From Maridesulfovibrio sp. (lineage in GTDB: Bacteria; Desulfobacterota; Desulfovibrionia; Desulfovibrionales; Desulfovibrionaceae), in the NCBI RefSeq assembly GCF_963678865.1, contig NZ_OY787459.1:2756501-2820500 (forward strand): a stretch of DNA of 64,000 nt, given 5' to 3'. Numbering within the stretch: position 1 is the first letter of the stretch; the number at the start of each line of letters is the position of its first letter. Shown here in pieces: positions 1-9,400 of the stretch. Under the pieces are notes generated by a model. That model did no database searches and was not told the origin of the DNA. It saw only the letters and a program-made list of their open reading frames with translations. Made by a program: the position numbers and the translations under genes.

Positions 1-54
1 CTTGCATATCTGATCGGTTCGCGGTGGAATAACTTTATATGGCCCATGAAGTAA
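1..54 (+). CDS. C-terminal end of an unidentified protein (partial)
   Basis: The first reading frame is open from the window edge to a TAA at 52-54 and encodes about 17 residues ending in Trp-Pro-Met-Lys, with a mixed hydrophobic and aromatic character that could be the tail of a membrane protein. The fragment is too short to assign a family, and its reality depends on sequence left of the window. The 87 bases between it and the next gene show no recognisable hairpin terminator. Confidence 0.3.
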   Translation, partial: LAYLIGSRWNNFIWPMK

Positions 55-141
55 TTTACCAGCCTACCCTTGCATAAATATGGTTACCCTATGTATGGTC
101 CGTCTATAGAAACTAACCAACTGTAAACGGCGGAGCTTTCA

Positions 142-843
142 TTGAAGAACCTGTTCATATTTATTACTGTCGCATTTCTACTGAATTCAACGTTAGCTGT
201 TTGTGAGGCGTATAATGGGACCTCCGGTACCGGATCGGCAAAGAGTATGGACGCCGATCAGGCTCTGGGCCTGCTCATGGAAGGAAATCTTCGTTTTGTG
301 AAAGGCAGCAGCGTATATCCAAACCAGACCTCTCATCAACGCAAAGTATTGGCCCTGCAGGGGCAGAATCCGTTTGTCACGTTAGTCACAGCTTCTGATT
401 CGCGGGTGGATCCAGTATTGATTTTCGACCGCGGCCTCGGTGATCTTTTTACGATCCGTCTTGCCGGGAATGTTGCCGGGTCGGATACACTGGCTTCAGT
501 GGAGTATTCCATGCTGGCTCTTGAAACTCCTCTGCTGGTGGTTATGGGGCATACCCGCTCTACCCTGATCAAGGCAGCTATCGACAAGGTGGAGTTAAAG
601 GGGCACATGCTGCAACTTCTGGGTAAGCTTGAGCCAGCCATCAAGATGACCCGGGTGCTTTATCCTTCACTCAAAGGAGGGGAGCTGGTTGACAAGGTTG
701 CGGAAACAAATGTGCGGCAGGTAATGCGGGATATTTTAAGCCAGTGCCCTCCTGTCCTTGAAAAAGTCCGCTCCGGAAAGGCCCGGCTGATGGGAGCCGT
801 ATATGATACTGATTCCGGGGCGGTGCATTGGCTCGGCCCATAG
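142..843 (+). CDS. Periplasmic beta-carbonic-anhydrase-fold protein lacking zinc cysteines
   Basis: This 233-residue protein starts at a TTG preceded by a GGCGGAG ribosome site and opens with a signal peptide (hydrophobic core about residues 4-20), so it is probably periplasmic. It has the beta-carbonic anhydrase framework: an SDSRV segment at 85-89, a GDLF...R.AGN segment near 97-108, a (S/V)EY segment, and the GH motif with His137. Known family members bind zinc through Cys, His and Cys; here the first Cys position is Ala84 and the second is Ser140, while the Asp86/Arg88 dyad and His137 remain. It therefore cannot bind zinc in the usual way and may not hydrate CO2. It could be a binding or regulatory relative. 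It is a single gene, convergent with ntrX. The fold assignment is firm; the activity is doubtful. Confidence 0.85.
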   Translation: MKNLFIFITVAFLLNSTLAVCEAYNGTSGTGSAKSMDADQALGLLMEGNLRFVKGSSVYPNQTSHQRKVLALQGQNPFVTLVTASDSRVDPVLIFDRGLGDLFTIRLAGNVAGSDTLASVEYSMLALETPLLVVMGHTRSTLIKAAIDKVELKGHMLQLLGKLEPAIKMTRVLYPSLKGGELVDKVAETNVRQVMRDILSQCPPVLEKVRSGKARLMGAVYDTDSGAVHWLGP

Positions 844-927
844 TTCCGAACATGAAAGTCTGCTAATTCAAGATAATACCGTTTTTTGGTGGCGCGGCCA
901 TGTCACGGTCAATGAAAAAGGCTAAAA

Positions 928-2307
928 TCAGTCTACCTGAATTTCATATGTTTTGAGCTTGCGGTACAGTGAACTGCGTTCCAGCCCGACAGCTTCGGCC
1001 AGTTTTGAGACGTTCCCTTTATATTCACGTAGTTTTGTTTCAAGGAATTGGGCTTCGAAATCAGCGCGCGCTTTTTTGAAATCTATTTCTCCTTCAGGCA
1101 GGGGTAACTGCTCCTGTCCTGCATTTTCATTGCGCGGACCGTTGGCTATTTCAGGGGGCAGATTCTCCGGTCCTACTTCTTTGCCGCCGAACATAATCAG
1201 CATTCTTTCCACGAAATTTTTTAGCTCCCGGACATTTCCGGGCCAGGAGTATCCGGTCAGGATATTCAAGGCCTGATCAGTAAAAGTCAGTGCTTTGAAT
1301 CCGTGCTGACGGGTCAGCCGGGTGATGAATTCTCCGATGAGCATGGGAATGTCCCCTGCTCGGTCACGCAGAGGCGGTACTTCCAGCGGAAAGACTTTCA
1401 GCCTGTAGTAAAGGTCTTCCCGAAAATTTCCGTTTTTAATTTCCTGAAAAAGGTCTTTATTGGTGGCGGCGATAACGCGGACGTCGACGTTGATGGTCTT
1501 CCTGCCGCCGACTCTTTCAAATCGCTGCTCCTGCAATATCCGCAGGATTTTGGCCTGTGTCTTCAAGCTCATGTCCCCGATTTCATCAAGAAAGAGGGTG
1601 CCGTTATCAGCCAGTTCGAATTTGCCTTCCTGAGCTTTTTCAGCTCCGGTGAATGCTCCTTTTTCATGCCCGAACAGTTCCGATTCGATAAGTTCTTCGG
1701 GAATGGCCGCACAGTTGACTGCTACAAGGGGCTTATCCGAGCGCTGGCTTTGTGAATGAATGGAGCGGGCCACTATTTCCTTGCCGGTCCCGTTTTCCCC
1801 GGTGATAAGTACCCATGCATCTGTAGGAGCAACTTGTCCGATGACTTCGCGCATGGACTCGATGGATTGGGAACTTCCGGTCAACTTGGCAGGCTGTTCA
1901 GCAGCAATGCGAGTCCGCAGGGCTTTGTTTTCCGATTGCAGCCGGGAGAATTCCACAGCTTTTTCAGCTGTGATGACCACTTTTTCAAGGGAAAGGGGTT
2001 TTTCAATAAAGTCAAAAGCACCTTTTTTAATGGCTGAGACAGCGGTTTCAATGTTGCCGTGGCCTGAAATCATGACTACCGGAAGCCAGTCCCATTCCTT
2101 TTTGACCTGTTCAAGGACTGCAAGGCCGTCCATGCCCGGAAGCCAGATGTCCAGAAAGACAAGATCCGGCTGTTCGTCGGCAAGGTGGCGTAGGGCCGCC
2201 TCTCCGCTTTCAGCCTCGCTGACGTCAAAGCCTTCGTCTTCAAGAATTCCGCGCAGGGAATACCTGATTCCGTCCTCGTCATCCACAATCAGTATGCTTT
2301 TACTCAT
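928..2307 (-). CDS. ntrX: Sigma-54-dependent response regulator NtrX
   Basis: A 459-residue NtrC-family activator. A receiver domain occupies residues 1-120 with the phosphoacceptor Asp53. The AAA+ domain (about 142-380) has Walker A GENGTGKE at 170-177 and the sigma-54 contact motif GAFTGA at 217-222. A Fis-type helix-turn-helix lies at the C-terminus (GNVSKLAEAVGLERSSLYRK). The receiver text around SGHGNIETAV and the partner NtrY gene 1.1 kb upstream favour NtrX over NtrC. It should activate sigma-54 promoters on phosphorylation by NtrY, classically for nitrogen or redox/envelope control; the actual regulon here is not visible. It is the last gene of a four-gene minus-strand operon and lies 12 bases after the HD-GYP regulator. 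Confidence 0.93.
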   Translation of the reverse strand: MSKSILIVDDEDGIRYSLRGILEDEGFDVSEAESGEAALRHLADEQPDLVFLDIWLPGMDGLAVLEQVKKEWDWLPVVMISGHGNIETAVSAIKKGAFDFIEKPLSLEKVVITAEKAVEFSRLQSENKALRTRIAAEQPAKLTGSSQSIESMREVIGQVAPTDAWVLITGENGTGKEIVARSIHSQSQRSDKPLVAVNCAAIPEELIESELFGHEKGAFTGAEKAQEGKFELADNGTLFLDEIGDMSLKTQAKILRILQEQRFERVGGRKTINVDVRVIAATNKDLFQEIKNGNFREDLYYRLKVFPLEVPPLRDRAGDIPMLIGEFITRLTRQHGFKALTFTDQALNILTGYSWPGNVRELKNFVERMLIMFGGKEVGPENLPPEIANGPRNENAGQEQLPLPEGEIDFKKARADFEAQFLETKLREYKGNVSKLAEAVGLERSSLYRKLKTYEIQVD

Positions 2308-2319
2308 TTATTGTTCCGT

Positions 2320-3339
2320 TTATTTATCAAAAGAAAAATTATCTTCTTCAATCAGATGTGTGCATGCATCCACCACATCCGGATCATATGATGTTCCTCT
2401 CCCGCGCGCAATTTCAGCCATCGCTCTGGGCAGGCCGAGGGCCGCACGGTAGGGGCGGTGGGAACTCATGGCTTCCACTACGTCGGCCACGGCAATGATC
2501 CGGGCTTCCTGCAGAATGCTCTCCCCGCCCAGTCTGTTGGGGTATCCTGTGCCGTCCATTCGTTCATGGTGCTGCAGGACAATCTGGGCTACGGGCCATG
2601 GAAAGGAGATACCTTTCAGGATTTCATAGCCGGCCTCACTGTGTGTCTTCATCAGGTTCATTTCAAGGTCGGTCAGCCGGGTAGGCTTGGAGAGGATTTC
2701 TGCCGGAATGGATATTTTCCCCACATCATGCAGAATACCTGCGATCCTGATGCTGTTGATTTCCTTGGTGGACAGTTTCATTTTTACGGCAATCCGGCAG
2801 GCCAGTTCCGCCACCCTCTGCTGGTGGCCCGAGGTGTATGGATCCCTTTTTTCAGACATGACAGTCAGAGAGGCCACTGTTTCATCAAAAATCCGGTTCA
2901 TATGCCTGAGACTTTCTTTGAGCGCACTTTCCGTGTGATGTTTGTAAAGAGCCATTTCAATGGTCAGGCTCAGCTCCCGGTCTTCAAAAGGCTTGATGAT
3001 GTAGCCGAAGGGTTCGGTTATCTTGGCCCGGCTCAAGGTGTCGTTGTCGGCGTAAGCGGTCAGATAGATAATGGGGATGTCTTGTGTCTTTTTTATCATC
3101 GAGGCCGTATCTATACCGTCCATTTCTCCTTCGAGCATTATATCCATAAGGATCAGGTCGGGGAGCTTTTCATTTGACAATTGTATGGCCTGATCTCCTG
3201 AGGAGGCCACTCCGGCGACTTGATAGCCTAGAGCTTTGAGCCGGCCCTGTATATCCAGCGATACAATGGCTTCGTCCTCCACAACCATGATTTGGGGTGG
3301 GAATTTACTACCTGCTTTTTTTTTAGAATAGGAAATCAT
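2320..3339 (-). CDS. Response regulator with HD-GYP phosphodiesterase output
   Basis: A 339-residue two-domain protein. The N-terminal receiver (about 15-135) carries the acidic pair Glu21/Asp22 and the phosphoacceptor Asp66. A short coiled linker leads to an HD-GYP domain (about 150-330) with the metal-binding HD of GILHDVGK, the HHE...DGTGYP signature and a DVVEAM segment, all intact. HD-GYP proteins hydrolyse cyclic di-GMP (or cGAMP), so this is predicted to be an active phosphodiesterase switched by phosphorylation. It lies between ntrY and ntrX, so NtrY may feed both a transcription factor and a second-messenger enzyme; that link is inference. The ATG at 3339 follows a gap of 107 bases after ntrY. 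Confidence 0.9.
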   Translation of the reverse strand: MISYSKKKAGSKFPPQIMVVEDEAIVSLDIQGRLKALGYQVAGVASSGDQAIQLSNEKLPDLILMDIMLEGEMDGIDTASMIKKTQDIPIIYLTAYADNDTLSRAKITEPFGYIIKPFEDRELSLTIEMALYKHHTESALKESLRHMNRIFDETVASLTVMSEKRDPYTSGHQQRVAELACRIAVKMKLSTKEINSIRIAGILHDVGKISIPAEILSKPTRLTDLEMNLMKTHSEAGYEILKGISFPWPVAQIVLQHHERMDGTGYPNRLGGESILQEARIIAVADVVEAMSSHRPYRAALGLPRAMAEIARGRGTSYDPDVVDACTHLIEEDNFSFDK

Positions 3340-3446
3340 TTTGAGTCCGTTTGTTGCTGGTCAGAAAAAAATAAAATTGCTGATGCGGCTATAGTTATTA
3401 TACTAAGCGATATTATAAGAATCAGGCAAGCATAACGACTAATATA

Positions 3447-5639
3447 TCAGGTAGGCAGTTCCAGTACAAATATTGTCCCGTGCGGTTCGGCCGGTTTTAC
3501 CCGGATAAAGCCCCTGTGGTCGGTGACAATGGACTTTACAATGGTCAATCCCAATCCGGTACCGCTTTTTTTGCTGGAAAAATACGGTTCGAACATGCGG
3601 GAGCGTTCATCTGCGGAAAGTCCGGGACCGTTGTCCTGAACTTCAATGCGCAACCAGCCCAGCGTTGCATCATGCATGGCGGTGATGGTTACCGCCGGGT
3701 TTTCGCAGCCGTCAAGGGCTTCCGCAGCGTTGGTCAGTAGATTGATCAGGGTCCGGCGCATGGCTTCGCGGTCCAGTTCAAGCGGCGGCAGTTCTTCTTT
3801 AAAGGCCAGAGACCAGTCAATATTGCTGTGGCTGTTGCGGTAAAGGCTGACCACTTCTTCCAGCAGAGGAGTTATATTGTCCGGCACAAGGCGCACTTCA
3901 GGCAGCTTGGCGTAGGCGGAGAACTCCTGCACCATCTGTTGCAGGTGTTCCACCTGTGAAATAATCAGGTCCGTGGATTCCCGGAATACATTGTTTTCGA
4001 TTTCCGGACCGAATTTGCGCTGCAACCGCTGGGCAGAGAGTTTGATGGGTGTGAGCGGGTTTTTTATCTCGTGGGCGATACGCCGGGCAACTTCACGCCA
4101 TGCTGCGATACGCTGCATTTTTTCAAGCTCGGTAATATCCTCGAACACAGCCACGATACCGGTGCTGGATTCTCCTGACTTCAGGGCAACCACGTTGACC
4201 AGAAATTTTCTGTGCCGGCCATCCACAGTAAGGGAAAGCTGTCTCTGCCATTGGGAGAAAGGGCTGGTGGCCATGTGAGAACGTGCTTCGGCAATGAGTG
4301 AGGCCAGATCTCCTTCAGGCAGCAGGGCCAGCGGATCTTTGCCGTGAACAAAGCGGGCTTCAATACCCAGCATTTCCTCAATGGCCGAGTTGACAGTGCT
4401 GATCTTGCCTTCTTCATTGAGGGAAATGACACCGGCAGTAATGTTGTTGAGTACCGCTTCCATGTAGCGGCCCCTGCGTTCAAGTTCCTGATTCTGCTGG
4501 GCCAGTCGTTCGTTGGCTGTTTTCAGGCTTTTCTGGCTGTCCTCAAGGTCTTCGGCCATGCGGTTGAAGGATTGGACCATGAAGCCCAGTTCATCGTCAG
4601 AACGGTCCTCAAGGCGGACGCTGAGATCGCCGCGGGCAATGCGTTGCGAACCCGCAGCCAAGGCCTGAATGGGAGCTGAAAGCTCCTTGGAAAGACGGAA
4701 TCCGAACCAGATTGAGCCCAGAATGATCAACAGGGTGGTAACCCCCAGAGTCAGGTAAAGGCTCATTTTTAGCGGATATTTTAGGGTCTTGAGCTGTTTG
4801 TATTCATCAAGACCCCGTACAACCCGGTCCAGCTTGTAGAGCAGTCCCTGTCCTATATTCTCCCCGATGATCAGGAATCCGGTTTTGCCTTCGTCAACAG
4901 GCAGGATACCGATGACCATATCATTGCCGGGCATGGGGTGGATGGTGGACCAGAAACGGGGATTTTTTATCATGTCATCCCAGTCAACTTTGGCATTGAT
5001 TTCCGACCATGCCTTATCCCACGACCCCTGTGAATACCAGTTGATTTTAGCGCGGTCCGGGCGGACAACCCCCAGCAGGCCGAGATCGTATTCCCCCAGT
5101 TTTTTGCCGAGAAATTTTTTCATGGATTTACCGCCCCATGCGTAGCGGCTTTCCTTGATGGTGCCGAGGATATTATTGCCACGCCGTTCAAGCCCTTCCT
5201 GAGCCGAGGCATAGAAAGCCCTTCCCAGCTCAAGAGATTGGACCATGGATTCTTCCACCTGATTTTTAAACCAGTAGTCCACTGAAATCTGTACAAACTG
5301 CATGGCCATGAAGAACATGAGCAGGGTCGGCACAAGGGAAAGGGACATGAAGGAAAGAACCATGCGCGTTCGCAGTTTGGAGCCGAGTACCCTCCGTCTC
5401 CGTTCTAGGAGCAGCTTTACGCCGTTGCGGACCACAATAAAGAGGACAATGAGCAGCAGGATAAAGTTCAGGTTAAACAAGCCCACGAAAAGGTATGAAT
5501 TGAGCCCGATATATTTGAGCTGAACAAACCCAAGGCCCACAAAGACCAGCAGGCAGAAGAAGGCAAGGTAGTATTCACGCTGCCTGCGTTTGCGTTCTTT
5601 CGTGTCCGGTACGCTGATTTTGATGTTTTGCTCGTTCAT
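3447..5639 (-). CDS. ntrY: Sensor histidine kinase NtrY
   Basis: A 730-residue membrane kinase with the NtrY layout: three N-terminal membrane segments (about 25-110), a periplasmic sensor region, another membrane segment near 295-315, HAMP (about 320-372), a PAS domain (about 390-500), a HisKA dimerisation helix with the phospho-His in RRIAHEIKNPLTP, and an HATPase domain with the N box (NAAEAL), G1 box (DNGPGL) and G2 box (GTGLGL). It autophosphorylates and passes phosphate to NtrX and possibly to the HD-GYP regulator encoded next. It follows the DUF4390 gene by 13 bases, a pairing seen in other proteobacterial ntrYX loci. The signal sensed cannot be read from the sequence. Confidence 0.93.
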   Translation of the reverse strand: MNEQNIKISVPDTKERKRRQREYYLAFFCLLVFVGLGFVQLKYIGLNSYLFVGLFNLNFILLLIVLFIVVRNGVKLLLERRRRVLGSKLRTRMVLSFMSLSLVPTLLMFFMAMQFVQISVDYWFKNQVEESMVQSLELGRAFYASAQEGLERRGNNILGTIKESRYAWGGKSMKKFLGKKLGEYDLGLLGVVRPDRAKINWYSQGSWDKAWSEINAKVDWDDMIKNPRFWSTIHPMPGNDMVIGILPVDEGKTGFLIIGENIGQGLLYKLDRVVRGLDEYKQLKTLKYPLKMSLYLTLGVTTLLIILGSIWFGFRLSKELSAPIQALAAGSQRIARGDLSVRLEDRSDDELGFMVQSFNRMAEDLEDSQKSLKTANERLAQQNQELERRGRYMEAVLNNITAGVISLNEEGKISTVNSAIEEMLGIEARFVHGKDPLALLPEGDLASLIAEARSHMATSPFSQWQRQLSLTVDGRHRKFLVNVVALKSGESSTGIVAVFEDITELEKMQRIAAWREVARRIAHEIKNPLTPIKLSAQRLQRKFGPEIENNVFRESTDLIISQVEHLQQMVQEFSAYAKLPEVRLVPDNITPLLEEVVSLYRNSHSNIDWSLAFKEELPPLELDREAMRRTLINLLTNAAEALDGCENPAVTITAMHDATLGWLRIEVQDNGPGLSADERSRMFEPYFSSKKSGTGLGLTIVKSIVTDHRGFIRVKPAEPHGTIFVLELPT

Positions 5640-5652
5640 GGCGGCTCTGAAA

Positions 5653-6264
5653 TCAGTAGGTAAAATCCAGTTGGTATGTTGCGGCGGGAATTATATCCCA
5701 AGACCAGAAAAACAGGGTGTTTTTGAGCCATGCCGGAACTTCGGTGCGGTCGAGGCGGACCTTGAGCTGCAGCTTATAACGTTCTTTCCGCTGCAGGGTG
5801 GACCATGGTCCCAGATCCAGGACGATGTTTTGCCATTCCTCCCGCAGCAGTATGCTTAGGCTTTTGTTTCTGTATATTTTTTTACTGCCCGGTTTTTCCA
5901 GTACAAACTGGTTGGATAAGGAGTCGAAGTAAAGTTTGTTGGTGTATGTCTTTCCGGCCACTTCGGAATCCAGCCAGATATCTTTGTGCTCGTAGAGTAA
6001 TGCTTTGCAGACAAGTTTAAGTTTCATGCCGTCGTGCAGGGCATCTTCCACCTGCGTGTCGGCAGTGAGTTCTATGCCGAATCGGGCCATGATGGAACCG
6101 GCCTGATTGTCCAGCACCATATTTTTGAGATGCAAGGTGCTGGCCTGCACCGTGGCGGGAAGGGAAATAACAAAAAAGCACAGCCACAGAAGCAGTATCC
6201 GCACCACAGAAAAGCATGGATGATTCTGCTCAGCCCTTTTGGTAATTGATGTTTCCGCTTTCAT
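5653..6264 (-). CDS. Exported DUF4390-family protein
   Basis: A 203-residue protein with an N-terminal hydrophobic segment (about residues 22-42, ending Val-Gln-Ala-Ser), read as an uncleaved anchor or signal peptide, followed by a beta-rich periplasmic domain with an EEWQ...LGPW...Y.L..RV.L motif typical of DUF4390. The family is often encoded directly before NtrY, as here (13-base gap), which suggests a role in supplying or tuning the NtrY input in the periplasm. No enzyme motif is present. It is the promoter-proximal gene of the minus-strand operon and is divergent from the large DUF748 gene. The family call is from recalled sequence style and context. Confidence 0.75.
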   Translation of the reverse strand: MKAETSITKRAEQNHPCFSVVRILLLWLCFFVISLPATVQASTLHLKNMVLDNQAGSIMARFGIELTADTQVEDALHDGMKLKLVCKALLYEHKDIWLDSEVAGKTYTNKLYFDSLSNQFVLEKPGSKKIYRNKSLSILLREEWQNIVLDLGPWSTLQRKERYKLQLKVRLDRTEVPAWLKNTLFFWSWDIIPAATYQLDFTY

Positions 6265-6422
6265 TCGTAATATTTCCCTCCCTTTCCGGGCTTAACGTAT
6301 CAGCCGTCAATCATTTGTTCAACATCATGATTGCTGTTGCAATTGATATGGAACTGTCTTTTCAGTGGATTATAATGTATTAGTTGGGAATACCGATTAT
6401 AAGCGGAGGTATGATAAATCCC

Positions 6423-9400
6423 ATGCTCAAGAAAATATGTGAACAGTGGAATGGACTGAACCGTCCGGGCAAGGCCGGGGTTGTCATTGCCGGGCTACTG
6501 ATATTCTATACTCTCGTTGGTTTTTTGCTTATCCCATTTACTCTTAGGAAAGTTGCGCTGGCCAAGCTTCCGGATGTGCTGCACAGGCCGGTACAGTTAG
6601 AGCGGGTGGCTTTTAATCCCTACACCCTGAACCTTTCCTTAGAAGGATTTAAAATAGGTAAAAAGGAAGGCGAGGGGAATCTTTTCGCCTTTAAGCTGTT
6701 TGATCTCAATCTAGATTCTTTTTCCATTTTCAGGCTTTCCCTGATTCTTGACCAGATAAAAATAGTTGATCCTCAGGTTGATCTCTCCGTTTTCCGGGGC
6801 GGGAGCAGTATTTCCGATCTTATTCCCGACGGGAATGTTGAAGAGCAGCCGGAAGAGAAGACCGAAGAGGAAAAAAAGATGTTTCCCTTCATTGTCCGCG
6901 ATCTGGTTGTCAGCAACGGAACCTGTAAGGTCTATGATAAGGTACGTGATGTACGCCACGTGGTTTCCAGCATCGACCTGTTCGTACCTTTTACTTCATC
7001 TCTGTTCCGTGACAATGAGAAACAGGTCCAGCCCAGCCTTGATATGATTATAAACGGTACCCCCTTTTCCATGAAGGGACATACCCTGCCTTTTAACCAG
7101 AGTCTGAAAACAGAATTTGATTTTTCCCTTAAAAATGCTCAATTGGCTGAATACTGGCCTTACCTGCCCATTTATGAAACTACCGAGCTCAAGAGCGGAA
7201 GCCTGAGTACCGACCTGATTCTTTCTTTTGAGCGCGGAGAATCCCTGCTGCCAAGAGTGCTTATAAGCGGCAAAGCCAGTATTTCAAAATTCGACCTTGC
7301 AGCCAGAAAAGGCCCGTCGCTTCTCAAATTCAGCGATTTAATCGTTGATGTGGATGAGGTGAGTCTCCTGCAACGAATACTACAGATTTCTTCCGTCAGG
7401 CTGAATGACCCTTATTTAAAAATCGGCCTTAAGGAGGATGGTAGTCCGGATCTTCTGGATTATCTCGCTCCGTCCATAGAAGCAGGTGAAAAGTCTCGAA
7501 AAGCCGAGAATGGAACCGAGGCAGAAAGCGGACCTGCTCTTGCCGCATTGGTTAAGGACTTCAAGCTTGAAGGCGGTCTGGTGGATTTCACAGACAACGC
7601 TTTTGGAAAAGGTTTCAACAAGAAAGTCGGACCGATTATGGTCCATGCCGGAAATGTAAGCACCGCCGAGAATGCGGCAGGGACATGGGATTTCAGGATT
7701 GGTTCCAATGCAACCGAGATAGTCAGCGGACAGGGCGGTATGACCGTTGTTCCCTTGTCCGTTAACGGCTCTGCAGTCGTAGAAGATCTTGATGTACCCG
7801 ACTATCATGTTTATCTGGATGATACTCTGCCCCTTGATGTTGCCAAAGGCAAGGTCGGGCTGGGCAGTTCTTTCAGTTTCGGTGCCCGGAACGGAACCGT
7901 GCGGCTGGAAAAAATCAGGGTCAATGTGGATGGACTTGAGCTGCAGCCCAAGGGGGGCGGCAAAACATTGATCGGCCTTGGCGGATTCGCCATAAGTAAC
8001 GGCACGGTGGATGTTAACAAGAAGTCCGTTGTCATAGATTCCATTGATCTAAACAAACTTCTGATCCGGATCATGCGTGATAAAAATGGCATCGACCTGC
8101 TTAAGCAGATTGAAATGCACCAGCGGAAGACCAGTTCTGAAGGTCTAGGTGTTCCGGCCAAGCAGCCTGCCGAACCATCCGACTCTGCCGAATCCGTTGA
8201 TTCGGAAGAGAAGCCGTGGCAGGTGGCACTGAATAAATTCAACCTTAATAATTCAAGTTTTGAGTTCATTGATCTGGCAGCCACTCAAAAGACGGTTACC
8301 AGTATCAGTGATATTGAAATCGGGGTGAACGGGTTGACCTACCCGGAAAAAAATCCGCTCAGTCTGGATATTTCAGCACTGATCAACAAGCGTGGGTCCA
8401 TCAAAATAAACGGGCAGGCCGGGCCGGAATCACTCAAAGGAAAGGGCAGCGTGCAGGTTCATAAATTGCGTTTACGCGATTTTAACGGTTACCTGCCTCC
8501 GCAGATGCAAATGAATATTGCCCGCGGACATATAGACGTGCGCGGTAAATGGAATTTTTCGGCGGCAGAAGAGCCTGTTGCCGGGTACACAGGTAAAGTT
8601 CAGCTCAAGGATGTGCTTATCCGGGATAATAAGGGTAACAAGCAGTTTTTCCATCTTGAAGATCTTGCCGTACGTGAAATTGATTTTTTGTCCGCACCTC
8701 TTAAAGTCAATGTCGGTTCCATTGCTGTGCTGGCTCCAAAAGTTAATGTAGAACGAGAGCAGGACGGAACTTTCAACATTTCCCGTATGTTGACCGGAAA
8801 AAGGGCTGAACCTGTGGATGATGCTGCTGTTGATGCACAGGCCGAGCAGGTCGCTGAGAAAGCGGAAACAGCGCAGGCGGGAGGCACTGCCCCGGCTGAC
8901 GGAGTTTCCGAGCTCAAGGGACCGACTGCCGATGAAAAGAAGGCTAATTTTGTTACCGTAAATAAGATTTTCATGAGCAACGGCACAGTGACCTTTAAGG
9001 ATTACGCCGTCTCCCCGGCATTTGAGCTGGACATCAGTAAGATGCGTTCTGCGGTACGCGGCCTTGAGCTTCCTAATGGAGAGCGCACAGATCTTTCATT
9101 CAACGCTACTCTTGATCAGCAATCTCCATTGGTGGCTGAAGGTTTTCTGCAACCTACTCCCGAAGGAGCTGATACGGATATCAAAATTTCACTTGCCAAT
9201 CTGGATATGACCCAGCTTTCGCCTTATACCGAGAAATTCATAGCTTACCCGGTCAGCACCGGGATGCTCAGTTCCGATGTGGGGATAAAGCTGCGCGGAA
9301 AGTTTATTGCCGTAGACAATGTATTTGATATTTACAAGTTTGATGTGGGCAATAAAATTAACAATCCCGATGCGCCTAATATTCCCATCGGCCTCGGGCT

